Of a DNA stretch of 64,000 nucleotides, positions 38,574 to 47,417 are shown in pieces. The stretch's first letter is position 1, and each line of letters starts with the position of its first letter. A model generated the notes under the pieces. The model was not told the origin of the DNA, ran no database searches, and worked only from the letters and a program-made list of their open reading frames with translations. The position numbers were made by a program, and so were the translations under genes. The stretch is from Duganella guangzhouensis (lineage in GTDB: Bacteria > Pseudomonadota > Gammaproteobacteria > Burkholderiales > Burkholderiaceae_D), in contig NZ_WKJK01000002.1 of the NCBI RefSeq assembly GCF_009674535.1, positions 186,001 to 250,000 of the forward strand. The letters are read 5' to 3'.

Positions 38574-39827
38574 TTACAGGTCCAGCAGCAGGCGGGCTGG
38601 ATCTTCCAGCGCATCCTTCATGGCCACCAGGCCCAGCACGGCTTCGCGGCCGTCGATGATACGGTGGTCGTAGGACATTGCCAGGTAGTTCATCGGACGC
38701 ACAACGATCTGGCCGTTTTCAACCACAGCGCGATCCTTGGTGGCGTGCACGCCCAGGATGGCCGATTGAGGCGGGTTGATGATCGGGGTCGACAGCATCG
38801 AGCCGAAGGTGCCGCCGTTCGAGATCGAGAAGGTACCGCCGGTCAGGTCGTCCAGGGTCAGCTTGCCTTCTTTGGCCTTGGCGCCGAATTCACCGATTTT
38901 CTTCTCGATTTCAGCGATGGTCATCTGGTCGGCGTTGCGCAGGATAGGCACCACCAGACCGCGTGGCGAACCGACCGCGATACCGATGTCGAAGTAGCCG
39001 TGGTAGACGATGTCGTTGCCGTCAACCGAAGCGTTCAGGATCGGGTATTTCTTCAGCGCGGCCACAGCGGCTTTAACGAAGAACGACATGAAGCCCAGCT
39101 TGACGCCGTGCTCTTTCTCGAACTTGTCTTTGTACTTGTTGCGCAGTTCCATGACCGGAGCCATGTTCACTTCGTTGAAGGTGGTCAGGATCGCGTTGGT
39201 CGATTGCGACTGGATCAGACGCTCGGCGATACGGGCGCGCAGACGGCTCATCGGCACGCGCTCTTCCGGACGATCGCCCAGGTTGGCGGCGGCTGGTGCG
39301 GCCACTTGCGCCAGTGCTGGTTTGGCGGCTGGCGCGGCCAGTGGTGCCACGGTCGGTGCTTTGGCGCCGGCGGCCAGGGCGTCGCCCTTGGTCACGCGGC
39401 CATCTTTGCCGGAACCGGCCACGTCGGAAGCCGACAGGCCTTTTTCCGACAGGATCTTGGCGGCGGCAGGCATCGCCACATCACCTTTGTTGCCACCGGT
39501 AGCGGCTGCCGGGGCAGCGGCTGGAGCGGCGGCGGCAGGTGCTGGAGCGGCGGCAGCGGCGGCTGGAGCCGCAACGGCAGCGCCGGCATCGGTGTCGATA
39601 ATTGCGATCAATTCGTCAGCCACCACGGTGCTGCCGTCGCCCTTGATGATTTGCACCAGGACGCCAGCGGCAGGTGCCGGCAGTTCCAGAACCACTTTGT
39701 CGGTTTCGATATCGATCAGGTTTTCGTCGCGTGCAACGGCTTCGCCGACCTTTTTGTGCCAGGTCAGCATGGTTGCTTCAGCGACCGATTCCGACAGTTG
39801 AGGAACTTTGACTTCGATTTGTGCCAT
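38574..39827 (-). CDS. sucB: 2-oxoglutarate dehydrogenase E2, dihydrolipoyl succinyltransferase
   Basis: 417 residues. N-terminal lipoyl domain with the lipoyl-Lys motif [16 protein letters not shown] (K44 region), an Ala/Pro-rich hinge (about 80-105), a peripheral-subunit-binding domain ([30 protein letters not shown]), a second Ala-rich hinge, and the catalytic domain ending in the [16 protein letters not shown] active-site motif (catalytic His). One lipoyl domain as in typical SucB. It follows sucA after 78 bases. Confidence 0.96.
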   Translation of the reverse strand: MAQIEVKVPQLSESVAEATMLTWHKKVGEAVARDENLIDIETDKVVLELPAPAAGVLVQIIKGDGSTVVADELIAIIDTDAGAAVAAPAAAAAAPAPAAAAPAAAPAAATGGNKGDVAMPAAAKILSEKGLSASDVAGSGKDGRVTKGDALAAGAKAPTVAPLAAPAAKPALAQVAAPAAANLGDRPEERVPMSRLRARIAERLIQSQSTNAILTTFNEVNMAPVMELRNKYKDKFEKEHGVKLGFMSFFVKAAVAALKKYPILNASVDGNDIVYHGYFDIGIAVGSPRGLVVPILRNADQMTIAEIEKKIGEFGAKAKEGKLTLDDLTGGTFSISNGGTFGSMLSTPIINPPQSAILGVHATKDRAVVENGQIVVRPMNYLAMSYDHRIIDGREAVLGLVAMKDALEDPARLLLDL

Positions 39828-39854
39828 GAAAAAACTCCGTTATTTGTTGTTGCG

Positions 39855-39881
39855 GCGCCGCCCCGCGTAGCAGGACGGCGC
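39855..39881. other. Intercistronic hairpin between sucA and sucB
   Basis: GCGCCG pairs with CGGCGC and the stem extends by three pairs including one wobble (39855-39863 with 39873-39881). It sits 27 bases before the sucB start on the minus strand. Role unknown; a second hairpin lies after sucB. Confidence 0.4.
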
Positions 39882-39905
39882 TCCGTTCTATCTGAAAGTG
39901 GTGGA

Positions 39906-42761
39906 TTACTTGGTGAGGATGAAGCCCTTCAGCTTCGAGAATGCAGTCTCCAGCAGCTCTTTTTGCTGAGCGTAGTGCTTGTCGTAGTAACCGACCGCTG
40001 GCGATGCCGAAGCTGGGCGGCCGGCGTATGCCAGACGCTGACCTGCTTCCAGGCTCTCGAAGATGTTGTGCTGAATCTGGAACCATGGGCCCTGATTCTG
40101 CGGTTCGTCCTGTGCCCACACCACTTCGGTCGCCGCTGGGAACTTCTTCAGTTCAGCAACGAATGCCTTGTGCGGGAACGGATACAGCTGTTCGATACGC
40201 AGGATCGCGGTATCGGTCTGGCCGCGCGTTTTGCGTGCGTTGACCAGGTCGTAGTACACCTTGCCCGAGCAAACGATGACGCGTTTGACTTTCTTGGCGT
40301 CGATCTTGTCGTCCACTTCCGGAATCACGGTCTGGAACGCGCCTTTGGCCAGTTCGCTCAGTGGCGAACCTGCGTCCTTGTTACGCAGCAGCGATTTCGG
40401 GGTCATGATGACCAGCGGCTTGCGGAACTGACGCACCATCTGGCGACGCAGCACGTGGAAGATCTGCGAGGCGGTGGTTGGCTGCACCACTTGCATATTG
40501 TTGTCCGCGCACATCTGCAGGAAGCGCTCTGGGCGAGCCGACGAGTGCTCCGGACCCTGGCCTTCGTAGCCGTGCGGCAGCAGCATCACCAGGCCGGAAG
40601 CGCGGCCCCACTTCACTTCGCCGGAGCTGATGAACTGGTCGATCACAACTTGCGCACCGTTGACGAAGTCACCGAACTGGGCTTCCCAGATGGTCAGGGT
40701 GTTCGGCTCGGCGGTCGAGTAGCCGTATTCGAAGCCCAGCACTGCTTCTTCCGACAGCACCGAGTCGATCACGGTGAATGGCGCCTGGCCTTCAGCGATG
40801 TTTTGCAGTGGCACGTAGGTGCCGGCATCCCAACGCTCGCGGTTCTGGTCGTGCAGCACGGCGTGACGGTGGGTGAAGGTGCCGCGGCCGGCGTCCTGGC
40901 CGGTCAGGCGGACAGCGTAGCCCGACGATACCAGCGATGCAAACGCCAGGTGTTCGCCCATGCCCCAGTCCAGATTGACTTCGCCCTTGCCCATGTTGGC
41001 GCGGTCGGCCAGCACTTTTTCCACCAGCGAGTGCACCTTGAAGTTTTCCGGCACGGTGGTGATGCGGGTGGCCAGACGTTTCAGTTCGGTCAGCGGCACG
41101 GCAGTGTCGGCGGCGTCGGTCCATTTTTTGTTCAGGAACGGCAGCCAATCGACGGCGTACTTGTTCTTGAAGTTGGAGATGACCGGGTCGACGGTGTGTT
41201 TGCCGGCGTCCATGGCTTCGCGGTAAGCGGCCACCAGTTGATCGCCGCCATCGGCCGGGATCACGGTCTGCGCCGACAGCTTGTCCGCGTACAGCTTGCG
41301 GGTGCCTGGGTGCTTGCCGATTTTCTTGTACATCAGCGGCTGGGTCAGAGCAGGCGTATCTTGCTCGTTGTGGCCCAGTTTGCGGAAGCAGATGATGTCA
41401 ACCACGATGTCTTTGCCGAACTGGGTGCGGTAGTCCATCGCGATTTGCGAGGCCAGCACGGTGGCTTCCGGATCATCGGCGTTGACGTGCAGCACCGGCG
41501 CTTCGATCATCTTGACCACGTCCGAGCAGTAGATGGTCGAACGGGCGTCGCGCGGGTCGGAGGTGGTGAAACCGATCTGGTTGTTGATCACGATGTGCAC
41601 GGTACCGCCAGTACCGTAACCACGGGTTTGCGCCAGATTCAGGGTTTCCATCACCACGCCCTGGCCGGCGAAGGCGGCGTCGCCGTGCACCAGGATCGGC
41701 AGCACTTGCTTGCCGCCGTGGTCGCCGCGGCGATCCATACGGGCTTTGACCGAACCTTCAACCACTGGGTTGACGATTTCCAGGTGCGATGGGTTGAACG
41801 CCAGCGACAGGTGGACCGGACCGCCAGCGGTCGAGATGTCCGACGAGAAGCCTTGGTGGTATTTGACGTCGCCGGCTGGCAGGTCGTCAGCGTGCTTGCC
41901 TTCGAATTCTTCGAACAGCTCGCGCGGGGCTTTGCCCAGGGTGTTGACCAGCACGTTCAGACGGCCGCGGTGGGCCATGCCGATCACGATCTCTTGCACG
42001 CCTTTTTCACCGGCGCGCTGGATGATTTCATCGATCGAGGCGATGAAGGTTTCGCCGCCTTCCAGCGAGAAACGCTTCTGGCCGACGTACTTGGTGTGCA
42101 GGTAGCGTTCCAGGCCTTCCGCAGCGGTCAGACGCTCCAGAATGTGCTTTTTCTTCTCCGGGGTGAAGTTCGGGGTCGAGCGGATCGACTCCAGACGCTC
42201 TTGCAGCCAGCGTTTTTCGGCCGGGTCGGAGATGTACATGTATTCCGCGCCGATCGAACGGGTGTAGGTATCGCGCAGGAAGTTCAGCAGGTCGCGCAGG
42301 GTCGCGGTCTCTGGGCCGAAGTAGGTGTTGCTGATGTTGAATACGGTGTCCAGGTCGGCATCGGCGAAGCCGTAGAAGCTCGGCTCCAGCTCAGGGATGC
42401 TCGGACGTTCCTGGCGCTGCAGCGGGTCCAGATTGGCCCAGCGAGAGCCCAGATAGCGGTAGGCTGCGATCAGCTGGGTAACGGCGACGCGCTTGCGGCC
42501 CATTTCAACGTCGGCGGAGGCGGATACGGTGCGGATTGGACCAGCTTTAGCGCGCTCTGCGAAAGAGGCGATAACGGAGGCGTGTGCTACGTCTGGTTTA
42601 TTGGAACCATCGACTGCCGGTACGTGTTGCATGGCATCGAAGTAGGCGCGCCAGTTGTCTGGGACGGAGCCTGGATTGTCGAGATACGCTTCATACAGTT
42701 CTTCAACGTACGGAGCATTCCCACCGAACAGGTAGGAGTTGGACGTATATTGTTGCATCAT
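39906..42761 (-). CDS. sucA: 2-oxoglutarate dehydrogenase E1 (SucA)
   Basis: 951 residues. Thiamine-diphosphate-dependent E1 that decarboxylates 2-oxoglutarate. The N-terminal E2-binding segment (MMQQYTSNSYLFGGNAPYVEELYEAYLDNPGSVPDNWRAYFD), the E1 core with IGMAHRGRLNVLVN and HGDAAFAGQGVV, TPP region IVINNQIGFTTSDP, and transketolase-like C-terminal half (MLLPHGYEGQGPEHSSARPERFLQ) are all recognisable. First gene of the complex, with a likely promoter upstream at 42904-42932. Confidence 0.97.
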   Translation of the reverse strand: MMQQYTSNSYLFGGNAPYVEELYEAYLDNPGSVPDNWRAYFDAMQHVPAVDGSNKPDVAHASVIASFAERAKAGPIRTVSASADVEMGRKRVAVTQLIAAYRYLGSRWANLDPLQRQERPSIPELEPSFYGFADADLDTVFNISNTYFGPETATLRDLLNFLRDTYTRSIGAEYMYISDPAEKRWLQERLESIRSTPNFTPEKKKHILERLTAAEGLERYLHTKYVGQKRFSLEGGETFIASIDEIIQRAGEKGVQEIVIGMAHRGRLNVLVNTLGKAPRELFEEFEGKHADDLPAGDVKYHQGFSSDISTAGGPVHLSLAFNPSHLEIVNPVVEGSVKARMDRRGDHGGKQVLPILVHGDAAFAGQGVVMETLNLAQTRGYGTGGTVHIVINNQIGFTTSDPRDARSTIYCSDVVKMIEAPVLHVNADDPEATVLASQIAMDYRTQFGKDIVVDIICFRKLGHNEQDTPALTQPLMYKKIGKHPGTRKLYADKLSAQTVIPADGGDQLVAAYREAMDAGKHTVDPVISNFKNKYAVDWLPFLNKKWTDAADTAVPLTELKRLATRITTVPENFKVHSLVEKVLADRANMGKGEVNLDWGMGEHLAFASLVSSGYAVRLTGQDAGRGTFTHRHAVLHDQNRERWDAGTYVPLQNIAEGQAPFTVIDSVLSEEAVLGFEYGYSTAEPNTLTIWEAQFGDFVNGAQVVIDQFISSGEVKWGRASGLVMLLPHGYEGQGPEHSSARPERFLQMCADNNMQVVQPTTASQIFHVLRRQMVRQFRKPLVIMTPKSLLRNKDAGSPLSELAKGAFQTVIPEVDDKIDAKKVKRVIVCSGKVYYDLVNARKTRGQTDTAILRIEQLYPFPHKAFVAELKKFPAATEVVWAQDEPQNQGPWFQIQHNIFESLEAGQRLAYAGRPASASPAVGYYDKHYAQQKELLETAFSKLKGFILTK

Positions 42762-42903
42762 TCTTGCTCACCTTTCTTCGCGCTTCGCGAGGAATTAGCG
42801 GGTTAATCTAACCTTCCGCGACACGGCCTGACCGGTTAGCGGATTGCACATCAAGTTGTGGGGAAGGGCTATTTGTTCGGGTTATACCTAAAACAGGCCA
42901 TTC

Positions 42904-42932
42904 AGCATAGCATCGGTATTGTATCCCAACAA
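42904..42932 (-). promoter_or_regulatory. Possible sucA promoter
   Basis: On the minus strand TTGTTG (42927-42932) and TATGCT (42904-42909) are 17 bases apart and the -10 is preceded by TGC (extended -10). It lies 143 bases upstream of the sucA ATG. The remaining bases of 42762-42969 show no other clear element. Confidence 0.4.
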
Positions 42933-42969
42933 CCATGGCCGCGACAAAAAGCGCATAAATCTTTGCGCA

Positions 42970-43881
42970 TTAATTGATGCTTAAGCCCCGAGACTGCTTG
43001 CTCTCGAACCAACTTAACAATAAGTCCAGCATAGCGCGCAACGCCGGCGCCATATGCTGGCGCGAGGTGTAAATGCCGTAGATCCCCATCCTTAAGGGAG
43101 TGTAGCCAGGAAGCAACGCCAGCAAGCGGCCGTCGGCGATCAGCGGGCCGGCGCTGTACAGCGGCTGCATGGCGATGCCGCCGCCGCGCTCCGCCGCTTT
43201 GAGCAGGATGAAGTCTTCATTGGCCGACAGATTGCCGCTGACCGGCACCGACAGCGCGGCGCCGGCGGCATCGGTGAACTGCCACAGGCTTTTGCCGAAG
43301 TAGTTATAGGTCAGGCAATTATGGTTGACCAGATCCTGCGGCAGCTGCGGCGTACCGTGCGCCGCCAGGTAAGCCGGCGCGGCGCAGATCACCGAGTCGC
43401 ACTGCCCCAGCTGGCGGGCGATCAGATTGGGTTCCAGCGTGTTGGTCACGCGCAGCGCCAGGTCGATGCGCTCTTCGATCAGGTTGACGGCGCGGTTACT
43501 CATCTGCAGATCGACCGCGGTGCGCGGATAGCGCTGCAGGAATTGCTCGACCGCCTGCAACAGCTCGGCCTGCGCCAGCGCCTGCGAGCAGGTGATGCGC
43601 AACAAGCCCTGCGGGGTGTCGGCCGCGTCGCCGCTGGCCACCGCCATAGCGTCGGCCACGTCCAGCATGCGGCGGCAGCGCGCCAAGGTCAGTTCGCCGG
43701 CGTCGGTCAGGCTGAGACGGCGCGTGCTCCGGTGCAGCAGGCGTGCGCCGGCCCACTGCTCCATCTCGGCCAGATAGCGCGTGACCATGGCGCGCGACAT
43801 GTCCAGCGCCTCGGCGGCGGCGATCATGCTGCCGCGTTCGGCAATGCTGACAAATACCCGCGCGGCGGTGATGCGGTCCAT
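42970..43881 (-). CDS. LysR-family transcriptional regulator
   Basis: 303 residues. N-terminal winged helix (MDRITAARVFVSIAERGSMIAAAEALDMSRAMVTRYLAEMEQWAGARLLHRSTRRLSLTDAGE) and LysR substrate-binding domain (about 90-295). Effector unknown. Divergent from the metallo-beta-lactamase-like gene across a 98-base AT-rich gap, the normal arrangement for a LysR regulator and its target. Confidence 0.92.
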   Translation of the reverse strand: MDRITAARVFVSIAERGSMIAAAEALDMSRAMVTRYLAEMEQWAGARLLHRSTRRLSLTDAGELTLARCRRMLDVADAMAVASGDAADTPQGLLRITCSQALAQAELLQAVEQFLQRYPRTAVDLQMSNRAVNLIEERIDLALRVTNTLEPNLIARQLGQCDSVICAAPAYLAAHGTPQLPQDLVNHNCLTYNYFGKSLWQFTDAAGAALSVPVSGNLSANEDFILLKAAERGGGIAMQPLYSAGPLIADGRLLALLPGYTPLRMGIYGIYTSRQHMAPALRAMLDLLLSWFESKQSRGLSIN

Positions 43882-43979
43882 GATTCGTCCGATTTATGCA
43901 ATTAACTCGCGCAGATTAACCTATTTTTCTATCGGATTAGGAAATTTAAGATGACAGCATTCTTAACCCGGAGCTTGTC

Positions 43980-44813
43980 ATGATCAAAACCACCCTGTTG
44001 TCCGCCGCCCTCGCCACCACCATCAGCGCCCATGCCGCACCGCTGACGCTGGACGTATTCAACCCTGGCGAAGCCGCCATTTTCCCGGTCGCCTCGGTGC
44101 TGGTCAGCGGCGACAAGGACGCGGTGCTGATCGACGCCCAGTTTTCACGCGGCGAGGCCGAGAAGCTGGTCGAGCGCATCCGCGCCAGCGGCAAGCACCT
44201 GACCACGATCTACATCAGCTGGGACGATCCTGACTATTACTTCGGCCTGGACGTGATCCACGCCGCCTTCCCGGACGCCAAGGTGGTGGCCCTGCCCCAC
44301 ACCATCGCCGGCATCAACGCCAAGAAAGCCGCCAAAGTCGCCTATTGGGGGCCGATTCTGAAAGAAAACGCGCCCAAGGAAATCATCGTGCCGCAGCCGC
44401 TGAAGGGCGACCTGACGCTGGAAGGCAAGCAGTTGCAGATCAAACCGGAATACGTGTGGATCCCGTCGATCAAGGCGGTGGTGGGTGGCGTCAGTGTGTT
44501 CAACGGTCTGCACGTGTGGACGGCCGACTCGCAAACGCCGGCCTCGCGCCAGCAATGGCTGAAGACGCTGGACGGCATCGCCGCGCTGAAACCGCTCACC
44601 GTGGTGCCGGGCCACTTTGCGCCTGGCCTGGCGCCGACGCCGGCGTCGGTCGGCTACACCCGCGATTATCTGGTCAAGTTCGATGCCGAAACCGCCAAGG
44701 CGGCCGATTCGGCGGCGCTGATCGGCCGCATGCAACAGCTGTATCCGAACGCCGGCCTGCAAAGCGCGCTGGATATCAGCGCCAAGGTCGCCAAGGGCGA
44801 AATGAAATGGTAA
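43980..44813 (+). CDS. Exported metallo-beta-lactamase-fold protein with altered metal site
   Basis: 277 residues. Signal peptide (MIKTTLLSAALATTISAHA), MBL fold core (VASVLVSGDKDAVLIDAQFSRGEAEKLVERIRASGK). The usual first metal motif (HxHxDH, or SHGDPDxYFG in this subgroup) reads SWDDPDYYFG (80-89), so the first His is replaced by Trp. A later PGHFAPG-type His remains. The protein may bind one or no zinc ion. RBS CCGGAG before ATG. Probably under control of the divergent LysR gene. Substrate unknown. Confidence 0.8.
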   Translation: MIKTTLLSAALATTISAHAAPLTLDVFNPGEAAIFPVASVLVSGDKDAVLIDAQFSRGEAEKLVERIRASGKHLTTIYISWDDPDYYFGLDVIHAAFPDAKVVALPHTIAGINAKKAAKVAYWGPILKENAPKEIIVPQPLKGDLTLEGKQLQIKPEYVWIPSIKAVVGGVSVFNGLHVWTADSQTPASRQQWLKTLDGIAALKPLTVVPGHFAPGLAPTPASVGYTRDYLVKFDAETAKAADSAALIGRMQQLYPNAGLQSALDISAKVAKGEMKW

Positions 44814-44885
44814 CCCGCTGACGCGGGGCGGCGGCTGAGGCAGCGAAGTGATACACTGCGCCGTCCTTTGTTACCGCCGTCCCAT

Positions 44886-46172
44886 ATGCACACCCTGGAG
44901 CAGTTGCGCAGCGGCGCGCTGGCAGGCATTACGCGCCTGTCCATGCGCTGCGGCCTCACCGAATTCCCGCGCGAAATCTTCACGCTGGCCGACAGCCTGG
45001 AAATCCTCGACCTGAGCGGTAACGCGCTGTCGTCGCTGCCGGACGATCTGTTCCAGCTGCACAAGCTGCGCATCATTTTCTGTTCGGACAATCAATTCAC
45101 CGAACTGCCGGCGGTGCTGGGCGCTTGCCCCGCGCTGAGCATGGTCGGCTTCAAGGCCAACCGCATCCGCCACGTGTCCGCCGCCGCCCTGCCCGCCGCG
45201 TTGCGCTGGCTGGTGCTGACCGACAACGAAATCGAAACACTGCCCGAAGAACTGGGTCAGCGCCCCCAGCTGCAAAAGCTGATGCTGGCCGGGAACCGCC
45301 TGCGCGCGCTGCCGGCATCGATGGCACAGCTGCACCGGCTGGAACTGCTGCGCATCGCCAGCAACCAGCTGGACGCCCTGCCCGACTGGCTGCCAGCATT
45401 GCCGCGCCTGCGCTGGCTGGCCTACGCCGGCAACCCGTTCTGCGAGCGCTACGAAGATGCGCTGGTGCACACGCCATCCGCCGCCATTCGCTGGCCGGCG
45501 CTGCGCATCGGCCCCAAGCTGGGCGAAGGCGCCTCCGGCATCATCTACCGCGCCGAATGGCTGCGCGGGCCCGAAGCGGTCCCGGTCGCCGTCAAACTCT
45601 TCAAAGGCACGATGACCAGCGACGGCTCGCCGCTGAGCGAAATGGCGGCCTGCCTGGGCGCCGGCGCGCACGCCAACCTGATCCCCATCCTGGGCCACGT
45701 CGAAGACCATCCCGACGCCGTCCACGGCCTGGTGATGTCGCTGATCCCGCCCGCCTTCCACAACCTGGCCGGCCCGCCCAGCCTGGACAGCTGCACCCGC
45801 GACATCTACGCTGACGACAAGCTGTTCGACCTGAACACCGCCCTGAGCATCGCACGCGGCATCGCCTCCGCCGCCGCCCAGTTGCACGCGCACGGCATCC
45901 TGCATGGCGACCTCTACGCCCACAACATCCTGCACGACGACCACGGCCACACCCTGCTGGGCGACTTCGGCGCCGCCTCCTTCTACGACCCGGCCGGGCC
46001 GCAAGCCGACGCGCTGCAAACACTGGAAGTGCACGCCTTCGGCTGCCTGCTGGAAGAACTGCTGGACCGCTGCCCCGCGCCGCCGGCGGCGTTGCGCGCA
46101 CTGCAAGCCGCCTGCCTGCAAGGCACGCCGCGCTTCAGCGCCATTAAAGAACAGCTAGACAAGCCATTCTAG
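44886..46172 (+). CDS. Leucine-rich-repeat protein kinase (eukaryotic-like Ser/Thr)
   Basis: 428 residues from MHTLEQLRSGAL (an upstream in-frame TTG is ignored). N-terminal leucine-rich repeats (about 15-190, six or more, of the type LEILDLSGNALSSLPDDLFQL, LRWLVLTDNEIETLPEELGQ, LQKLMLAGNRLRALPASM). C-terminal protein kinase domain: GEGASG (213-218), VAVK237, E252, HGDLYAHN (340-347; D342, N347), DFG (360-362). The catalytic residues look complete, with Gly replacing Arg in HRD. No transmembrane helix, so cytoplasmic. No clear Shine-Dalgarno. Unknown substrate; plausible as a signalling kinase with LRR-sensor. Confidence 0.82.
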   Translation: MHTLEQLRSGALAGITRLSMRCGLTEFPREIFTLADSLEILDLSGNALSSLPDDLFQLHKLRIIFCSDNQFTELPAVLGACPALSMVGFKANRIRHVSAAALPAALRWLVLTDNEIETLPEELGQRPQLQKLMLAGNRLRALPASMAQLHRLELLRIASNQLDALPDWLPALPRLRWLAYAGNPFCERYEDALVHTPSAAIRWPALRIGPKLGEGASGIIYRAEWLRGPEAVPVAVKLFKGTMTSDGSPLSEMAACLGAGAHANLIPILGHVEDHPDAVHGLVMSLIPPAFHNLAGPPSLDSCTRDIYADDKLFDLNTALSIARGIASAAAQLHAHGILHGDLYAHNILHDDHGHTLLGDFGAASFYDPAGPQADALQTLEVHAFGCLLEELLDRCPAPPAALRALQAACLQGTPRFSAIKEQLDKPF

Positions 46173-46190
46173 ATATTTTATTCTACATCC

Positions 46191-46571
46191 ATGAGTACCA
46201 CGAACCTGCCCAAACCGACTGCCGCCGAACTGGAAATGCTGCGCCTGCTGTTCGCGCTCGGGCCGGCCACAGCGCGGCAAGTGCACGAAGCCGCGCAAGA
46301 GAGCCGTCCGGACACCAACTACGCCACCGTCCTGCGCGTGCTGCAGGTAATGCACACCAAAGGCTTGCTGAAACGCGACGAAAGCCAGCGCGCCCACGTC
46401 TATGCGCCGGTACAGGAACAGGATTCGGTGCAAACCAATCTATTGAAAGACCTGATCCAGAAAGCCTTCGCCGGCTCCGGCAAAGCGCTGGTGCTGGCCG
46501 CCCTGCGCGGCGGCCACGTCAGCAAGAAGGAACGTGAAGAAATTCAGGCGCTGCTGGACCAGGAAAAGTAG
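46191..46571 (+). CDS. BlaI/CopY-family transcriptional repressor-like protein
   Basis: 126 residues. Winged-helix of the penicillinase-repressor family: PTAAELEMLRLLFALGPATARQVHEAAQESRPDTNYATVLRVLQVMHTKGLLKRDESQRAHVYAPV. The rest is the C-terminal dimer region. Family members repress beta-lactamase or copper genes and are cleaved by an M56 sensor protease; no M56 gene is next to it here. Starts 18 bases after the LRR-kinase and may be in its operon. Confidence 0.85.
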   Translation: MSTTNLPKPTAAELEMLRLLFALGPATARQVHEAAQESRPDTNYATVLRVLQVMHTKGLLKRDESQRAHVYAPVQEQDSVQTNLLKDLIQKAFAGSGKALVLAALRGGHVSKKEREEIQALLDQEK

Positions 46572-46631
46572 CCAGCCCCGCCAGCGCCCCGGAATGGCTA
46601 CAATGAGCGCCTTTCCATCGCGACGCTCACT

Positions 46632-47042
46632 ATGAAGCAATTCCTTTCCTCCTGGCCGGAGCAGCCCCATCCAATCCTGGCCGTGCTGCTGGCGGTCGCC
46701 ATCTGCGCCGTGCCTGTGATACTGCCGCACGCCGATCTGGCCAACCTGCCGGCCAACCTGTTTGCCTATCTGTTCTGCTGCGTGCTGGTCTACCCGTTTG
46801 CCGCGCTGTTGCGTCATCGCATCACCAGCCTGCCGGCGATCTGGCTGATCGCCGCGCTATTCCTGCTGGCCGCCTGCTTCTATCACACCAACATCATGGC
46901 CGAAACAGCCGACAGCGCCTGGCCCCAGCGGCGCGACGTCACGCTGGACAAATTCCTGACCAATCTGCCACAGCTGACGCTGGGAGTGTTGTGTTGGTGG
47001 CTACTGGTGCTACGTCCTGATCGCCGCCAGCGAAGAATGTGA
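46632..47042 (+). CDS. Small four-helix membrane protein, unknown
   Basis: 136 residues with four hydrophobic stretches (ILAVLLAVAICAVPVILP; ANLFAYLFCCVLVYPFAALL; AIWLIAALFLLAACFY; LTLGVLCWWLLVL). No motif recognised. The gene follows the BlaI-like gene after 60 bases on the plus strand. The BlaI's usual partner is an M56 protease; this protein lacks HExxH, so it is not one. Confidence 0.6.
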   Translation: MKQFLSSWPEQPHPILAVLLAVAICAVPVILPHADLANLPANLFAYLFCCVLVYPFAALLRHRITSLPAIWLIAALFLLAACFYHTNIMAETADSAWPQRRDVTLDKFLTNLPQLTLGVLCWWLLVLRPDRRQRRM

Positions 47043-47075
47043 TAATCTTTTCCTAATTCAACTTTTTTCAGCGTC

Positions 47076-47417
47076 ATGACGCACAAGCCCCGCACCAATC
47101 GCCGCCAAACCGTCAGCCAACCGGCGACGCTGACCATGACCGACGAAACGCGCCACACGGTGCGCACGCTGGATTTGTCGCATGGCGGCATCAGCCTGCA
47201 GACGGACAGCCAGATCCGGCTGGCGCAATACTGCGCGGTCAGCTTCAAGGTGCAGCTGGGCGAAAACAACCACCAGGTGCTGGCCATGGGCCAGGTGGTG
47301 TACAGCGATCCCGACGCCGCGCTCGGCTTCAAGACCGGGGTCCAGTTCCTGCGCATTGACGACAGCAGCCGCGCCATCTTCCATCAACTGTTGCAGGAAG
47401 ACGCGGCCGACGCTTAA
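47076..47417 (+). CDS. PilZ-domain protein
   Basis: 113 residues made of one PilZ domain: the cyclic-di-GMP binding motifs are recognisable as RxxxR-like RTNRRQTV and DLSHGGI (D/NxSxxG). Likely a c-di-GMP receptor. It is convergent with the AlgJ-like gene, the two ORFs overlapping by 4 bases at their stops. Proximity to an acetylation pair suggests, but does not show, c-di-GMP control of an exopolysaccharide step. Confidence 0.78.
   Translation: MTHKPRTNRRQTVSQPATLTMTDETRHTVRTLDLSHGGISLQTDSQIRLAQYCAVSFKVQLGENNHQVLAMGQVVYSDPDAALGFKTGVQFLRIDDSSRAIFHQLLQEDAADA

Noticed and set aside
38664..42806. 1380-codon open frame on the plus strand
   Set aside because: Antisense to sucA and sucB, both clear; composition is typical of a mirror frame in high-GC DNA.
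46632..47042. M56/BlaR1-type sensor
   Set aside because: No HExxH motif and too short.
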